Shown: positions 26,571-34,636 of the stretch, one piece after another
How the letters are laid out: every line of letters starts with the position of its first letter
Numbering within the stretch: position 1 is the stretch's first letter
DNA from: Algoriphagus marinus
GTDB lineage: Bacteria > Bacteroidota > Bacteroidia > Cytophagales > Cyclobacteriaceae
NCBI RefSeq assembly: GCF_001936475.1
Contig: NZ_MSPQ01000004.1
Coordinates: 62,001-126,000 of the forward strand
Reading direction: 5' to 3'
DNA length: 64,000 bases
Position numbers and translations under genes: made by a program
The notes under the pieces: generated by a model
Told to the model about the DNA's origin: nothing
The model's input: only the letters and a program-made list of their open reading frames with translations
Databases searched by the model: none

Positions 26571-27979
26571 GTTTCGAAACCATACATAGCGTTCATTTCC
26601 TTGGAATCGGCGGGATCGGCATGAGTGCTTTGGCCCGATGGTTCCGACATGAAGGCTTTGCAGTGTCTGGTTATGATCGGACTCCTTCTCCTTTGACTGA
26701 TGAATTGATCAAAGAGGGAATGACTCTGACTTTTGAGGATTCCATAGCAACTATTCCTCAGGCTATTTTGAATGATCCGGCGACTTCTCTGATCATCTGG
26801 ACTCCAGCTATGCCGAAGGATAGTGCGCAACTTAATTTCTTCCTTGAAAAGGGATTTCAATTAAAGAAGCGATCTGAAGTTTTGGGTATGGTCACAAGTG
26901 CATTTTATACCATTGCCGTGGCTGGCACACATGGTAAGACTACTACATCATCCTTGATTGCGCATTTGTTGAAAGATGCTGGAAAACCAGTGGCTGCTTT
27001 TCTGGGAGGTATCACTCAAAACTATCAGAGTAATTTGATTTTGGGAGAGAAAACCTCAAAAGAGAAAACCTTGGTCGTAGTAGAGGCAGATGAATTTGAC
27101 CGTTCTTTTTTACGACTTCATCCTAATGAAGCAGTAGTGACTAGCGCTGATCCGGATCACTTGGATATCTATGGTGATGAGAGTACGATTATCGAGGGCT
27201 TCTTGGATTTCATTCATTTGATAGATAAGAAAGGAAAACTCTATATACAGCAAAAGGCTGCTTTGAAGCTTGAAGAATCCAAAATGCCAGCTATTAAATC
27301 CCAGGAATATGGGTTAAGATCTTCTGGTATCAGAGCTGAGAATATTCAGGCGAAGTCAGGTTCTTTTGCTTTTGACTATTCAGATGGTAAGCGGACAATC
27401 AAAGGTTTAGAGCTTTTTATTCCCGGTTTTCACAATGTCGAAAATGCACTCGTAGCGATTGCGATCGGCTTGGATCATCAGCTTTCGGAAGAACAGATTA
27501 GAAAAGGGTTGAGCTCATTCAAAGGTGTAAAACGAAGATTTGAGATTCATGTGAATACCTCCAATCATGTTTACATCGATGATTACGCACATCATCCGGA
27601 AGAGATTCGGGCTTGTTTGAGCTCAGTTCGGGCGATGTTTCCAATGAAAAAACTGACTGTGATTTTCCAGCCACATCTTTTCAGCCGAACTCGTGATTTT
27701 GCTGCAGGATTCTCAGAGAGTCTTTCTTTGGCGGATGAGGTGATCTTGTTGGAAATCTATCCTGCAAGAGAGCTGCCGATTCCCGGCGTGAATTCAGAAA
27801 TGCTACTAGAGGGAATTCAAGCAAGGAAAAAGACCTTGGTGGCAAAGGCAGATTTGATAAAATATCTGGAAAATCTTAACACTGAAGTGGTAGTAACCCT
27901 TGGTGCAGGAGATATTGATCGATTGGTCCCTGGTATCACGGCCTTGATTAATGAAAGAACAAAAAGATTGGCACTATGA
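26567..27979 (+). CDS. murC: UDP-N-acetylmuramate--L-alanine ligase MurC
   Basis: The 470-residue Mur ligase begins with HFLGIGGIGMSALARWF, the N-terminal UDP-binding Rossmann motif typical of MurC. It has the ATP loop VAGTHGKTTTSSLIAHLL (about residues 117-134) and DDYAHHPEEIRACLSS (about 341). It adds L-alanine to UDP-MurNAc, the first peptide step. It overlaps murG and ftsQ by 4 nt each. Its position after murG is the common dcw order. Confidence 0.97.
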   Translation: MSFETIHSVHFLGIGGIGMSALARWFRHEGFAVSGYDRTPSPLTDELIKEGMTLTFEDSIATIPQAILNDPATSLIIWTPAMPKDSAQLNFFLEKGFQLKKRSEVLGMVTSAFYTIAVAGTHGKTTTSSLIAHLLKDAGKPVAAFLGGITQNYQSNLILGEKTSKEKTLVVVEADEFDRSFLRLHPNEAVVTSADPDHLDIYGDESTIIEGFLDFIHLIDKKGKLYIQQKAALKLEESKMPAIKSQEYGLRSSGIRAENIQAKSGSFAFDYSDGKRTIKGLELFIPGFHNVENALVAIAIGLDHQLSEEQIRKGLSSFKGVKRRFEIHVNTSNHVYIDDYAHHPEEIRACLSSVRAMFPMKKLTVIFQPHLFSRTRDFAAGFSESLSLADEVILLEIYPARELPIPGVNSEMLLEGIQARKKTLVAKADLIKYLENLNTEVVVTLGAGDIDRLVPGITALINERTKRLAL

Positions 27980-28734
27980 AAAAGGCAAATCTTAAGAAAA
28001 CGATCGCTTTTGTAGTCCTCAGCTTGGTGCTGGTTGGCTTCATTGGCTTTGTCGAAAAACAAACTCTTTACAAGACTTATCAGGGAAATGAAATTTCCAT
28101 TGAGGGCGTGAGCGGTGTCTATTTTGTAGAGGAAGCAGAAATATCAAGGATTTTGACTCAGGCCTTTCCGAAATTGAAAACTGGGATCAGACTTGAAGAA
28201 GTGCCGATGAAAGCGATTGAACAGCGTCTTGGCGGACATCCATTTGTCAAGTCAGTGGAGGTAATGCTAGGCCAGAAAGGAATTTTAAATATTCATATCC
28301 AGCAGCATCAGCCGATTGCTCGTATCGCGCAGCCCTACGGTGCAGATGGTTACATCACCACTGAGGGGAAAGTGATTCCTACTTCCCCTTCTTACACGAG
28401 TCGAGTGTTGATTTTGGAAGGGAAATATGCCGAGGAACTCATGGATAAAGGTGAAGTGATAGGTGAAATGCCAGAGTTGATGGACCTGATCACATTTATC
28501 AATGAAGATGAATTTTGGAATGCCCAGATCACTGAAGTGGTATTGAATTCAAGAAATGACATTCGACTCTACCAGCAAGTGGGAAAGCAAATCATCGAGT
28601 TCGGTGATGCCTTTGATATTGAAGATAAGTTTGACCGAATCTCGGTCTTCTACAAAGAAATTTTGCCCAAGAAAGGTTGGAATGCCTATGATCGGGTAAG
28701 TGTGAAATTTAAAGATCAAATCGTCTGTGAATAA
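27976..28734 (+). CDS. ftsQ: Cell division protein FtsQ
   Basis: The 252-residue protein has a short basic N-terminus, one transmembrane helix (IAFVVLSLVLVGFIGFV, about residues 10-26), and a periplasmic POTRA-like region (about 45-120) followed by the FtsQ beta domain. FtsQ bridges FtsL/FtsB and other late divisome proteins. The assignment rests on topology, the segment LGGHPFVKSVEVML typical of FtsQ, and location between murC and ftsA. Confidence 0.93.
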   Translation: MKKANLKKTIAFVVLSLVLVGFIGFVEKQTLYKTYQGNEISIEGVSGVYFVEEAEISRILTQAFPKLKTGIRLEEVPMKAIEQRLGGHPFVKSVEVMLGQKGILNIHIQQHQPIARIAQPYGADGYITTEGKVIPTSPSYTSRVLILEGKYAEELMDKGEVIGEMPELMDLITFINEDEFWNAQITEVVLNSRNDIRLYQQVGKQIIEFGDAFDIEDKFDRISVFYKEILPKKGWNAYDRVSVKFKDQIVCE

Positions 28735-28744
28735 AAGCTTGGAT

Positions 28745-30055
28745 ATGGAAAACAGAGAACTAATAGTAGGACTAGACATCGGAACCACAAAAATCTGTGT
28801 CATCGTAGGTCGTAAAAATGAATATGGCAAGCTCGAAGTACTTGGCATGGGGAAGGCAGTATCTGATGGAGTGGATCGTGGCGTAGTCACGAACATCGAT
28901 AAGACCGTTCATGCGATTGAAAAAGCTGTAGAGGAGGCTTCTGAAATGGCTGACGTAGATATCGTCGATGTCATTGTAGGAATAGCCGGTCAGCATATTC
29001 AGAGTAAAATCCAAAGTGGTAGCATCATGCGCCAACCGTCGGATGACGAGATTACGATAGAAGATGTCAAAAGGCTTTCAGGAGAAATGGAAAATATTCT
29101 GGTACCTCCTGGAAATACCATTATTCACGTCATGCCACAGGATTATACCGTCGATTACGAAGGTGGAATCAAAGACCCTGTTGGGATGTCAGGTACTCGT
29201 CTGGAAGCGGATTTCCATATCATCACCGCACAGACTACCGCAATCAATAATATTAACCGATGCGTAAGAAGGGCAGATTTAGTTTCCAAGCAACTGATCC
29301 TGGAGCCTTTGGCAAGTTCACTTTCTGTTCTCAGTGATGAGGAGAAAGAAGCTGGCGTTTGCCTGGTTGATATCGGTGGTGGTACCACGGATATTGCAAT
29401 ATTCTACGAAAACATTATTCGCCATACGGCAGTGATTCCACTTGGCGGAAATATCATTACCAAAGACATTAAAGAAGGATGCATGGTGATGCAAAACCAA
29501 GCAGAACTTCTTAAAACCAAATTCGGAAAGGCGATCACAGAGGAAGCTAATCCAAATGAAATCGTATCAATCCCAGGTCTTAGAAATCGCGCTCCTAAGG
29601 AAATTTCCATTCGGAATCTAGCCTCAATTATCCAAGCTAGAATGGAAGAAATCATCGAAATCGTCCAGAACGAAATCATGCAAAGCGGTCATTACAAAAA
29701 ACTTGCTGGAGGTATTGTCCTTACAGGAGGTGGCTCTCAGTTGCAGTTTATCAGTCAGCTTTTTGAGTATATGACAGGATTGGATACCCGCATTGGATAT
29801 CCGAATGAGCATTTAGGCAAGTCAGTAATCGAGGAAGTAAAAAGCCCGATGTATGCCACTTCAGTGGGATTGGTACTTGCAGGCTTCAAAGATCTTGATG
29901 ATCGAGATGAACTGTATAAAAAACGAATTGCAAATGGGCAAACTGCTCCAAAGCGAAAGGAACCACGCGAAGTATTTGCCAAAGATATTTTCACAAGTAT
30001 CAAAGAAAAACTAAAAGGTATCATCAGTGATGATATCGGAGACGAACAATACTAG
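28745..30055 (+). CDS. ftsA: Cell division protein FtsA
   Basis: This actin-like ATPase tethers FtsZ to the membrane. It has the phosphate-1 motif GLDIGTTKI at the N-terminus, DIGGGTTDIAIF (about residues 205-216) and the adenosine motif GIVLTGGGSQL (about 327). The C-terminal FTSIKEKLKGIIS resembles the amphipathic membrane-targeting helix. ATG 28745 gives the usual N-terminus (MENRELIVGLD); an upstream in-frame start at 28727 overlaps ftsQ and would add six residues. Confidence 0.96.
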   Translation: MENRELIVGLDIGTTKICVIVGRKNEYGKLEVLGMGKAVSDGVDRGVVTNIDKTVHAIEKAVEEASEMADVDIVDVIVGIAGQHIQSKIQSGSIMRQPSDDEITIEDVKRLSGEMENILVPPGNTIIHVMPQDYTVDYEGGIKDPVGMSGTRLEADFHIITAQTTAINNINRCVRRADLVSKQLILEPLASSLSVLSDEEKEAGVCLVDIGGGTTDIAIFYENIIRHTAVIPLGGNIITKDIKEGCMVMQNQAELLKTKFGKAITEEANPNEIVSIPGLRNRAPKEISIRNLASIIQARMEEIIEIVQNEIMQSGHYKKLAGGIVLTGGGSQLQFISQLFEYMTGLDTRIGYPNEHLGKSVIEEVKSPMYATSVGLVLAGFKDLDDRDELYKKRIANGQTAPKRKEPREVFAKDIFTSIKEKLKGIISDDIGDEQY

Positions 30056-30067
30056 GGCTTATGATTG

Positions 30068-30098
30068 GGGAGGTCAATCGCCCTGCTGTTGACTTCCC
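30068..30098 (+). other. Hairpin between ftsA and ftsZ
   Basis: GGGAGGTCAA (30068-30077) pairs with TTGACTTCCC (30089-30098), one G-U wobble, 11-nt loop. There is no T run after it, so an RNA processing, stability or attenuation structure is as likely as a terminator. Confidence 0.5.
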
Positions 30099-30156
30099 TC
30101 TAATTCTTGAAGCCTAAAAAAAATAAACCTGAATTCATTTCACCAAACCAATAAAT

Positions 30157-31791
30157 ATGTCAGATAACATGAAAGATTACAGATTTGATCTTCCGAAAAA
30201 CTCAAAGTCCATTATCAAAGTGATAGGCGTGGGCGGTGGCGGTTCCAATGCCGTAAACCATATGTTCAGCCTTGGAATCAAAGACGTCGAGTTTGTAGTG
30301 GTCAACACAGATGCACAAGCGCTTAAGTCAAGCCCGGTACCGCTTAGATTACAATTAGGAGCCAACCTGACCGAAGGTCTCGGAGCAGGTGCTAATCCTG
30401 AGCAGGGAAGAAATGCTGCCATAGAATCAGAGGATGAGATCCGCGAACTCTTGGCAGATAACACGAAAATGGTATTTATCACCGCTGGAATGGGTGGTGG
30501 TACTGGTACTGGAGCCGCTCCAGTAGTAGCCAGAATCGCAAAAGAACTCAATATCCTTACAGTAGGTATTGTGACTGCGCCTTTCATGTTTGAAGGCAAG
30601 AAAAAGATGAACGTAGCACAGCAAGGGATCGAGTCTCTTCGGGAAAATTGCGATACCGTCTTGGTTATTTTAAATGACAAGCTTCGTGAGATCTACGGAA
30701 ACCTTGCGATTCGTACCGCATTTAGCAAGGCTGATGATATCCTTTCTACGGCAGCTAGATCTATTGCAGAGATCATTACAGTTCATCAAGATGTCAACGT
30801 CGATTTTGAAGATGTGAAGACGGTGATGAAGGATGCCGGAGCAGCAGTGATGGGTTCTTCAACAGAGGAAGGTGAAGGTCGAGCTATTCGTGCAGCCGGC
30901 GCAGCAATCTCCTCTCCATTGCTAAATAATGTGGATATTAAGGGTGCTGAGAAGATTCTCCTTTCGATTATGTCCGGTGAGGACGAAGAGCTATCGATGG
31001 ATGAATTGAGCGAAATCACAGAATACATTCAGGAAAAAGCAGGCGATAATGCCGAAGTAATTTTTGGTCAGGGGATTGATCCGGAATTGGGCAAAGCAAT
31101 CCGGGTGACTGTCATTGCAACTGGATTCGAAATGGATCGTTTGGCAGGAAGTTCTGCAAGACCGGTTAATACCACTACGAAGCAAGTGACTTCCGCATTT
31201 GCACCTGCAACTCCAAAATCAGTTGTAGTAGAAGAGCCAGCAGAAGAAAAAACTTTAATTAATCTTAACTCTGGAAAGAGTGAAAAGGTAAAGGAAGATG
31301 CAGTTGAAGAAGGATCCAGCTTTACGTTTTCTTTTCCGAAAGCTTTTGCTCCAAAGTCTACTCCAGCACCAGAGGCTCCGATAGAGAAGACTGAAAAAGT
31401 TGAAGCTAAAATGGAAGAAAAAAAGCAGCCAGAAGCTCCTGAGAAAATCGTCCATAGTTTAGTTTCGGATTCAGAAGAAACGAAAGAAGAAACTCCTATG
31501 AAAAAGGAGGAACCTGCTGCCCCTCTATTTGCAAATGACTACTATGAGCAAATGAAGCAAAAGGCGATTCAGCGTGCGCATGAGAGATTTGAAAAGTTGA
31601 AGGGCAACAGATCACTTAATCCAACTCCTGAGGAGCTTAAAGAGAAATTGGAAGTGCCTGCTTATCAGCGCAAGAATGTAGTGCTTAATGAGCCACAGCA
31701 TAGCTCAGAACCATCAATCAGCAAGTACAACTTGAGTGATGAGAATGAGATCCTAGGCAATAACAGATTCCTGCATGATAATGTGGACTAA
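30157..31791 (+). CDS. ftsZ: Cell division GTPase FtsZ
   Basis: The tubulin-like GTPase builds the Z ring. GTP-binding motifs are GVGGGGSNAVNHM (about residues 25-37) and the tubulin signature GGGTGTGAAP (about 115-124). The core ends near residue 330. It is followed by a long low-complexity charged linker (about 340-480) and a conserved-looking C-terminal tail. At 544 residues it is longer than the E. coli protein because of that linker, which is common in Bacteroidota. It is the last gene of the dcw cluster and converges on the FMN reductase, with only 3 nt between stops. Confidence 0.98.
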   Translation: MSDNMKDYRFDLPKNSKSIIKVIGVGGGGSNAVNHMFSLGIKDVEFVVVNTDAQALKSSPVPLRLQLGANLTEGLGAGANPEQGRNAAIESEDEIRELLADNTKMVFITAGMGGGTGTGAAPVVARIAKELNILTVGIVTAPFMFEGKKKMNVAQQGIESLRENCDTVLVILNDKLREIYGNLAIRTAFSKADDILSTAARSIAEIITVHQDVNVDFEDVKTVMKDAGAAVMGSSTEEGEGRAIRAAGAAISSPLLNNVDIKGAEKILLSIMSGEDEELSMDELSEITEYIQEKAGDNAEVIFGQGIDPELGKAIRVTVIATGFEMDRLAGSSARPVNTTTKQVTSAFAPATPKSVVVEEPAEEKTLINLNSGKSEKVKEDAVEEGSSFTFSFPKAFAPKSTPAPEAPIEKTEKVEAKMEEKKQPEAPEKIVHSLVSDSEETKEETPMKKEEPAAPLFANDYYEQMKQKAIQRAHERFEKLKGNRSLNPTPEELKEKLEVPAYQRKNVVLNEPQHSSEPSISKYNLSDENEILGNNRFLHDNVD

Positions 31792-31794
31792 GTC

Positions 31795-32319
31795 CTAAAA
31801 TTCAAGCAGCATGTCTGCTTGGGTATGCAGCAATTCCAAATACAACTTGTTGGTGAGCAGGTTATCTGACATGTTTTGCTCAATTTTGGCAAGCTTCGGC
31901 TTGAGAGCAAGAACATGCATACCCAAATAATGGAAGATGTCGGTAAGGTGGCTCAAAGCGATGCCACCCCCGCCTACTCCAGATGAAATCCCAATAATCG
32001 CCGCTTTTTTATTCCGAAAGGTATTCGGATAGGTCATCCCGTCGATAAAGGTTTTTAATATCCCAGGGAAAGAACCATTGTACTCGGGAACGATAAAAAC
32101 ATACTTTTTCCCCTCGACCATCTTATCATGAAAGGCGTTGTAAGCTTCATTTTTTCCGGAGTTCTCATACAGTGCAGTTTCAATAAAGTCTGAAGGGAGC
32201 TGCTCTAATTCTAATATTTCTGATTCCGTTCCTTTTTCTAAAAGTATACTTTGCATCTGCTGTGCAATCTGTTTGGATACGGAATTTTTTCTGTTGGTAC
32301 CTACTACAATTTTGATCAT
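31795..32319 (-). CDS. NADPH-dependent FMN reductase family protein
   Basis: The 174-residue flavodoxin-like protein begins IKIVVGTNRKNSVSKQIAQQM, with the phosphate loop for FMN. It contains the family segment VFIVPEYNGSFPGILKTFIDGM (about residues 78-99) and GISSGVGGGG. It probably transfers electrons from NAD(P)H via FMN to quinones, chromate or azo compounds; the true substrate is unknown. It is divergent from the purine nucleoside phosphorylase gene. Confidence 0.88.
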   Translation of the reverse strand: MIKIVVGTNRKNSVSKQIAQQMQSILLEKGTESEILELEQLPSDFIETALYENSGKNEAYNAFHDKMVEGKKYVFIVPEYNGSFPGILKTFIDGMTYPNTFRNKKAAIIGISSGVGGGGIALSHLTDIFHYLGMHVLALKPKLAKIEQNMSDNLLTNKLYLELLHTQADMLLEF

Positions 32320-32412
32320 TTCTGTTTTTTTATTGAAAGCTATACAAGTGAGGTAGGGTAAAAGTTCGAAGATTTATCAGATTTGATATCTTTATGTTTT
32401 TTAAATACTGCT

Positions 32413-33231
32413 ATGAACTATCTAGACCAAATCTCCGAAGCCACTCAATTCATTCAAAAACAACTCTCTATCGAGCCTCAGGTTGGGATTATCCTGGGAA
32501 CAGGCCTGGGAAGTCTCGCAGATCAGATTAATGTCTCGCTTGAGCTCAGTTATGCTGATATTCCACATTTCCCTCTTTCTACTGTGGAAAGCCATTCTGG
32601 GAAATTGCTTTTTGGGACACTTGAGGGAAAAAGCGTAATGGCAATGGTTGGAAGATTTCATTATTACGAAGGGTACACCATGCGAGAGGTGACCTTTCCA
32701 GTCCGGGTAATGAAACGATTGGGTGTAAAAACGCTCATGGTTTCCAATGCCTGCGGGGGACTTAATCCTGCACAGGAGGTCGGTGAGGTCATGATGATTA
32801 CCGATCATATTGATCTTTTTCCTGATAATCCTCTTCGAGGCAAACACGAAGAGTCTTTTGGTCCTCGCTTTCCAGATATGAGTGATGCGTATTCCTCAGA
32901 ATTGATCAGCCGGGCTTTGGGCTTTGCCAAACAAAATAAAATCCATCTCCATCGGGGAGTCTATGCCGGTGTGGCAGGTCCCAATCTTGAGACACCTGCC
33001 GAATACAAATACCTGAGATCGATTGGTGCAGATGCGGTGGGAATGAGTACCGTTCCTGAGGTGCTTGTAGCCCGACAGATGGGGATTGAAGTCTTTGGAA
33101 TCTCTGCTATTACTGATTTGGGAGTGGAAGGTAAGATCAAGCGAATCACCCTAAAAGAGGTTATTGACGCTGCAAAAATTGCCGAGCCGATCATGTCAAG
33201 GATTATTCAGGAATTGCTGAGGGGGATGTAG
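32413..33231 (+). CDS. Purine nucleoside phosphorylase (PNP, trimeric type)
   Basis: The protein is 272 residues from ATG 32413. Trimeric PNP motifs are GIILGTGLGSLAD (about residues 26-38), the phosphate site in GRFHYYEGY (about 82-90), SNACGGLNPA (about 110) and GVYAGVAGPNLETPAEYKYL with DAVGMSTVPE (about 185-220). It splits guanosine/inosine-type nucleosides with phosphate in purine salvage. An upstream in-frame start at 32383 exists but adds a non-homologous stretch, so 32413 is preferred. Confidence 0.93.
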   Translation: MNYLDQISEATQFIQKQLSIEPQVGIILGTGLGSLADQINVSLELSYADIPHFPLSTVESHSGKLLFGTLEGKSVMAMVGRFHYYEGYTMREVTFPVRVMKRLGVKTLMVSNACGGLNPAQEVGEVMMITDHIDLFPDNPLRGKHEESFGPRFPDMSDAYSSELISRALGFAKQNKIHLHRGVYAGVAGPNLETPAEYKYLRSIGADAVGMSTVPEVLVARQMGIEVFGISAITDLGVEGKIKRITLKEVIDAAKIAEPIMSRIIQELLRGM

Positions 33232-33381
33232 GAGTCAAGGATTTATGATATGTGATAAAAGAGTGAATGAAATCCGAATTAAAAACGGATAAGCTCTTGA
33301 AGCCTAGATACGATTTCTGACTTTCACCTGGGGAAAAAACTTTGAAATCCAGCAAGTTGGTGATGACTGATAGCTAACAGC

Positions 33382-34134
33382 TTACTGACAAATCAAGATC
33401 TGCTTATCCGATTGTGCTTGAAATTCCTCCTCTTCAAAGCTTCCAAACTTATGACTAATTGTAAATCCATTCCACTTCAAATAGGCATCTAATTCTTGAG
33501 GGAAAAAGAGCCTCATATCCAGGTTTTGGATCGAATCAAACTGGCCATTGATGGAATAATGCCATTTGATGTGATTGATTTGGGTGCGCCGGTCATAGTG
33601 CATGGTCTCCTGAATCTCAATATGTCTTCCATCACTGGTTCTATAATCCGCAATTTTCCGCAGGCCTTTTTCAGTGTCGACCATAAACTGAAGATTAGGA
33701 TTAAAGCAATCCAACAGGAATAAACCTCCTGCTTTCAGGTGCTTTTTGACCGCAGCGAATGCCTGAAACAAATCCTCATTGTGATACAGATGATGGATGG
33801 AGTTGAAAGGAATAAAGATCAGATCGTACTGCTCCGGTAAATCTAAGGTCCGGATATCCGCCTCGATAAACTCGATTTCCAATCCTGCCTCAGTAGCTTT
33901 TGTCTTGGCTTGAGCTAGCATGGAGGGCGTATAATCCACCCCAGTGATCGAATATCCAGCAGCTGCGATGGGAAGCGTAAGCCTTCCCGTGCCGCAGCAA
34001 AGCTCCAGGATTCGTGCATTTTTATTTTTGGGTAGCCAACGTAGGTAAAATTCTAAATCAGCCAGACTGGTATTCATCCCATCGTAAATACTGGCTTCAT
34101 AAATCAGATCACCAACTTGGTAGGTATTATCCAT
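33382..34134 (-). CDS. Class I SAM-dependent methyltransferase
   Basis: SAM-binding motif I is ILELCCGTGRLTLPIA (about residues 38-53), followed by GVDYTPSML (motif II) and a D-x-F-IPFNSIHHL post-motif region. The substrate is unknown. The start at 34134 (MDNTYQVGDL) is preferred; an ATG four codons upstream (34146) is possible. It is a lone gene. The 33232-33381 gap downstream holds nothing I recognise. Confidence 0.88.
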   Translation of the reverse strand: MDNTYQVGDLIYEASIYDGMNTSLADLEFYLRWLPKNKNARILELCCGTGRLTLPIAAAGYSITGVDYTPSMLAQAKTKATEAGLEIEFIEADIRTLDLPEQYDLIFIPFNSIHHLYHNEDLFQAFAAVKKHLKAGGLFLLDCFNPNLQFMVDTEKGLRKIADYRTSDGRHIEIQETMHYDRRTQINHIKWHYSINGQFDSIQNLDMRLFFPQELDAYLKWNGFTISHKFGSFEEEEFQAQSDKQILICQ

Positions 34135-34146
34135 GTTCTTCTTCAA

Positions 34147-34636
34147 AATCCAGGTGAGGGTAGGTTTAATTTCCTTTAAAGCTTCATCAAAAAATATTCT
34201 ATAAGTTAATTAAATGCTGTAAGTCTGCTGAAATGGGGGATTAGAGATAGCTTATTTATTGCAATACCTTTTGTACATCTAATGCCCTATTCGGTAAAGT
34301 ATCTGCACCTTTATTCAGCTTTATTTTTCTGCTCAAAAGCAGATCAACTAGCCGACTAGGCTTTAAAGTCTATCAAAATAAATAGCGTTTAGTTTCTTTG
34401 CAAGTGGTTAGCAAGAAAGGAACGAAAAACTTCGGATTTATTGAGGTTTTGATTCCTGAAATCCCAAATCAATCAGTCTTTGTGATGTTGTTGAGGGTTC
34501 TAATCTTTTTCTATTTGCTATTAAAATCATTATTCATTTCCGCACAAATCCGAAATAACAACCGTTTTCCATGCCAGATTTCCCCGTTTATCCTTCTCAT
34601 TGGGGATTGGTTTATTTTTCCTTTAGTTTAGAAGTG
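34147..34636. other. 490-bp gap between divergent genes; no gene recognised
   Basis: This is the A/T-rich region between the methyltransferase and TonB receptor starts. A reading frame upstream of the receptor ATG is open from 34571 but lacks features of a real extension. TTTCTTTGC near 34392-34400 resembles a -7 element without the TA. No repeat or RNA structure stands out. Confidence 0.5.

Noticed and set aside
30177..30680. 167-codon minus-strand frame inside ftsZ
   Set aside because: Shadow of the conserved GTPase domain; low-complexity translation.
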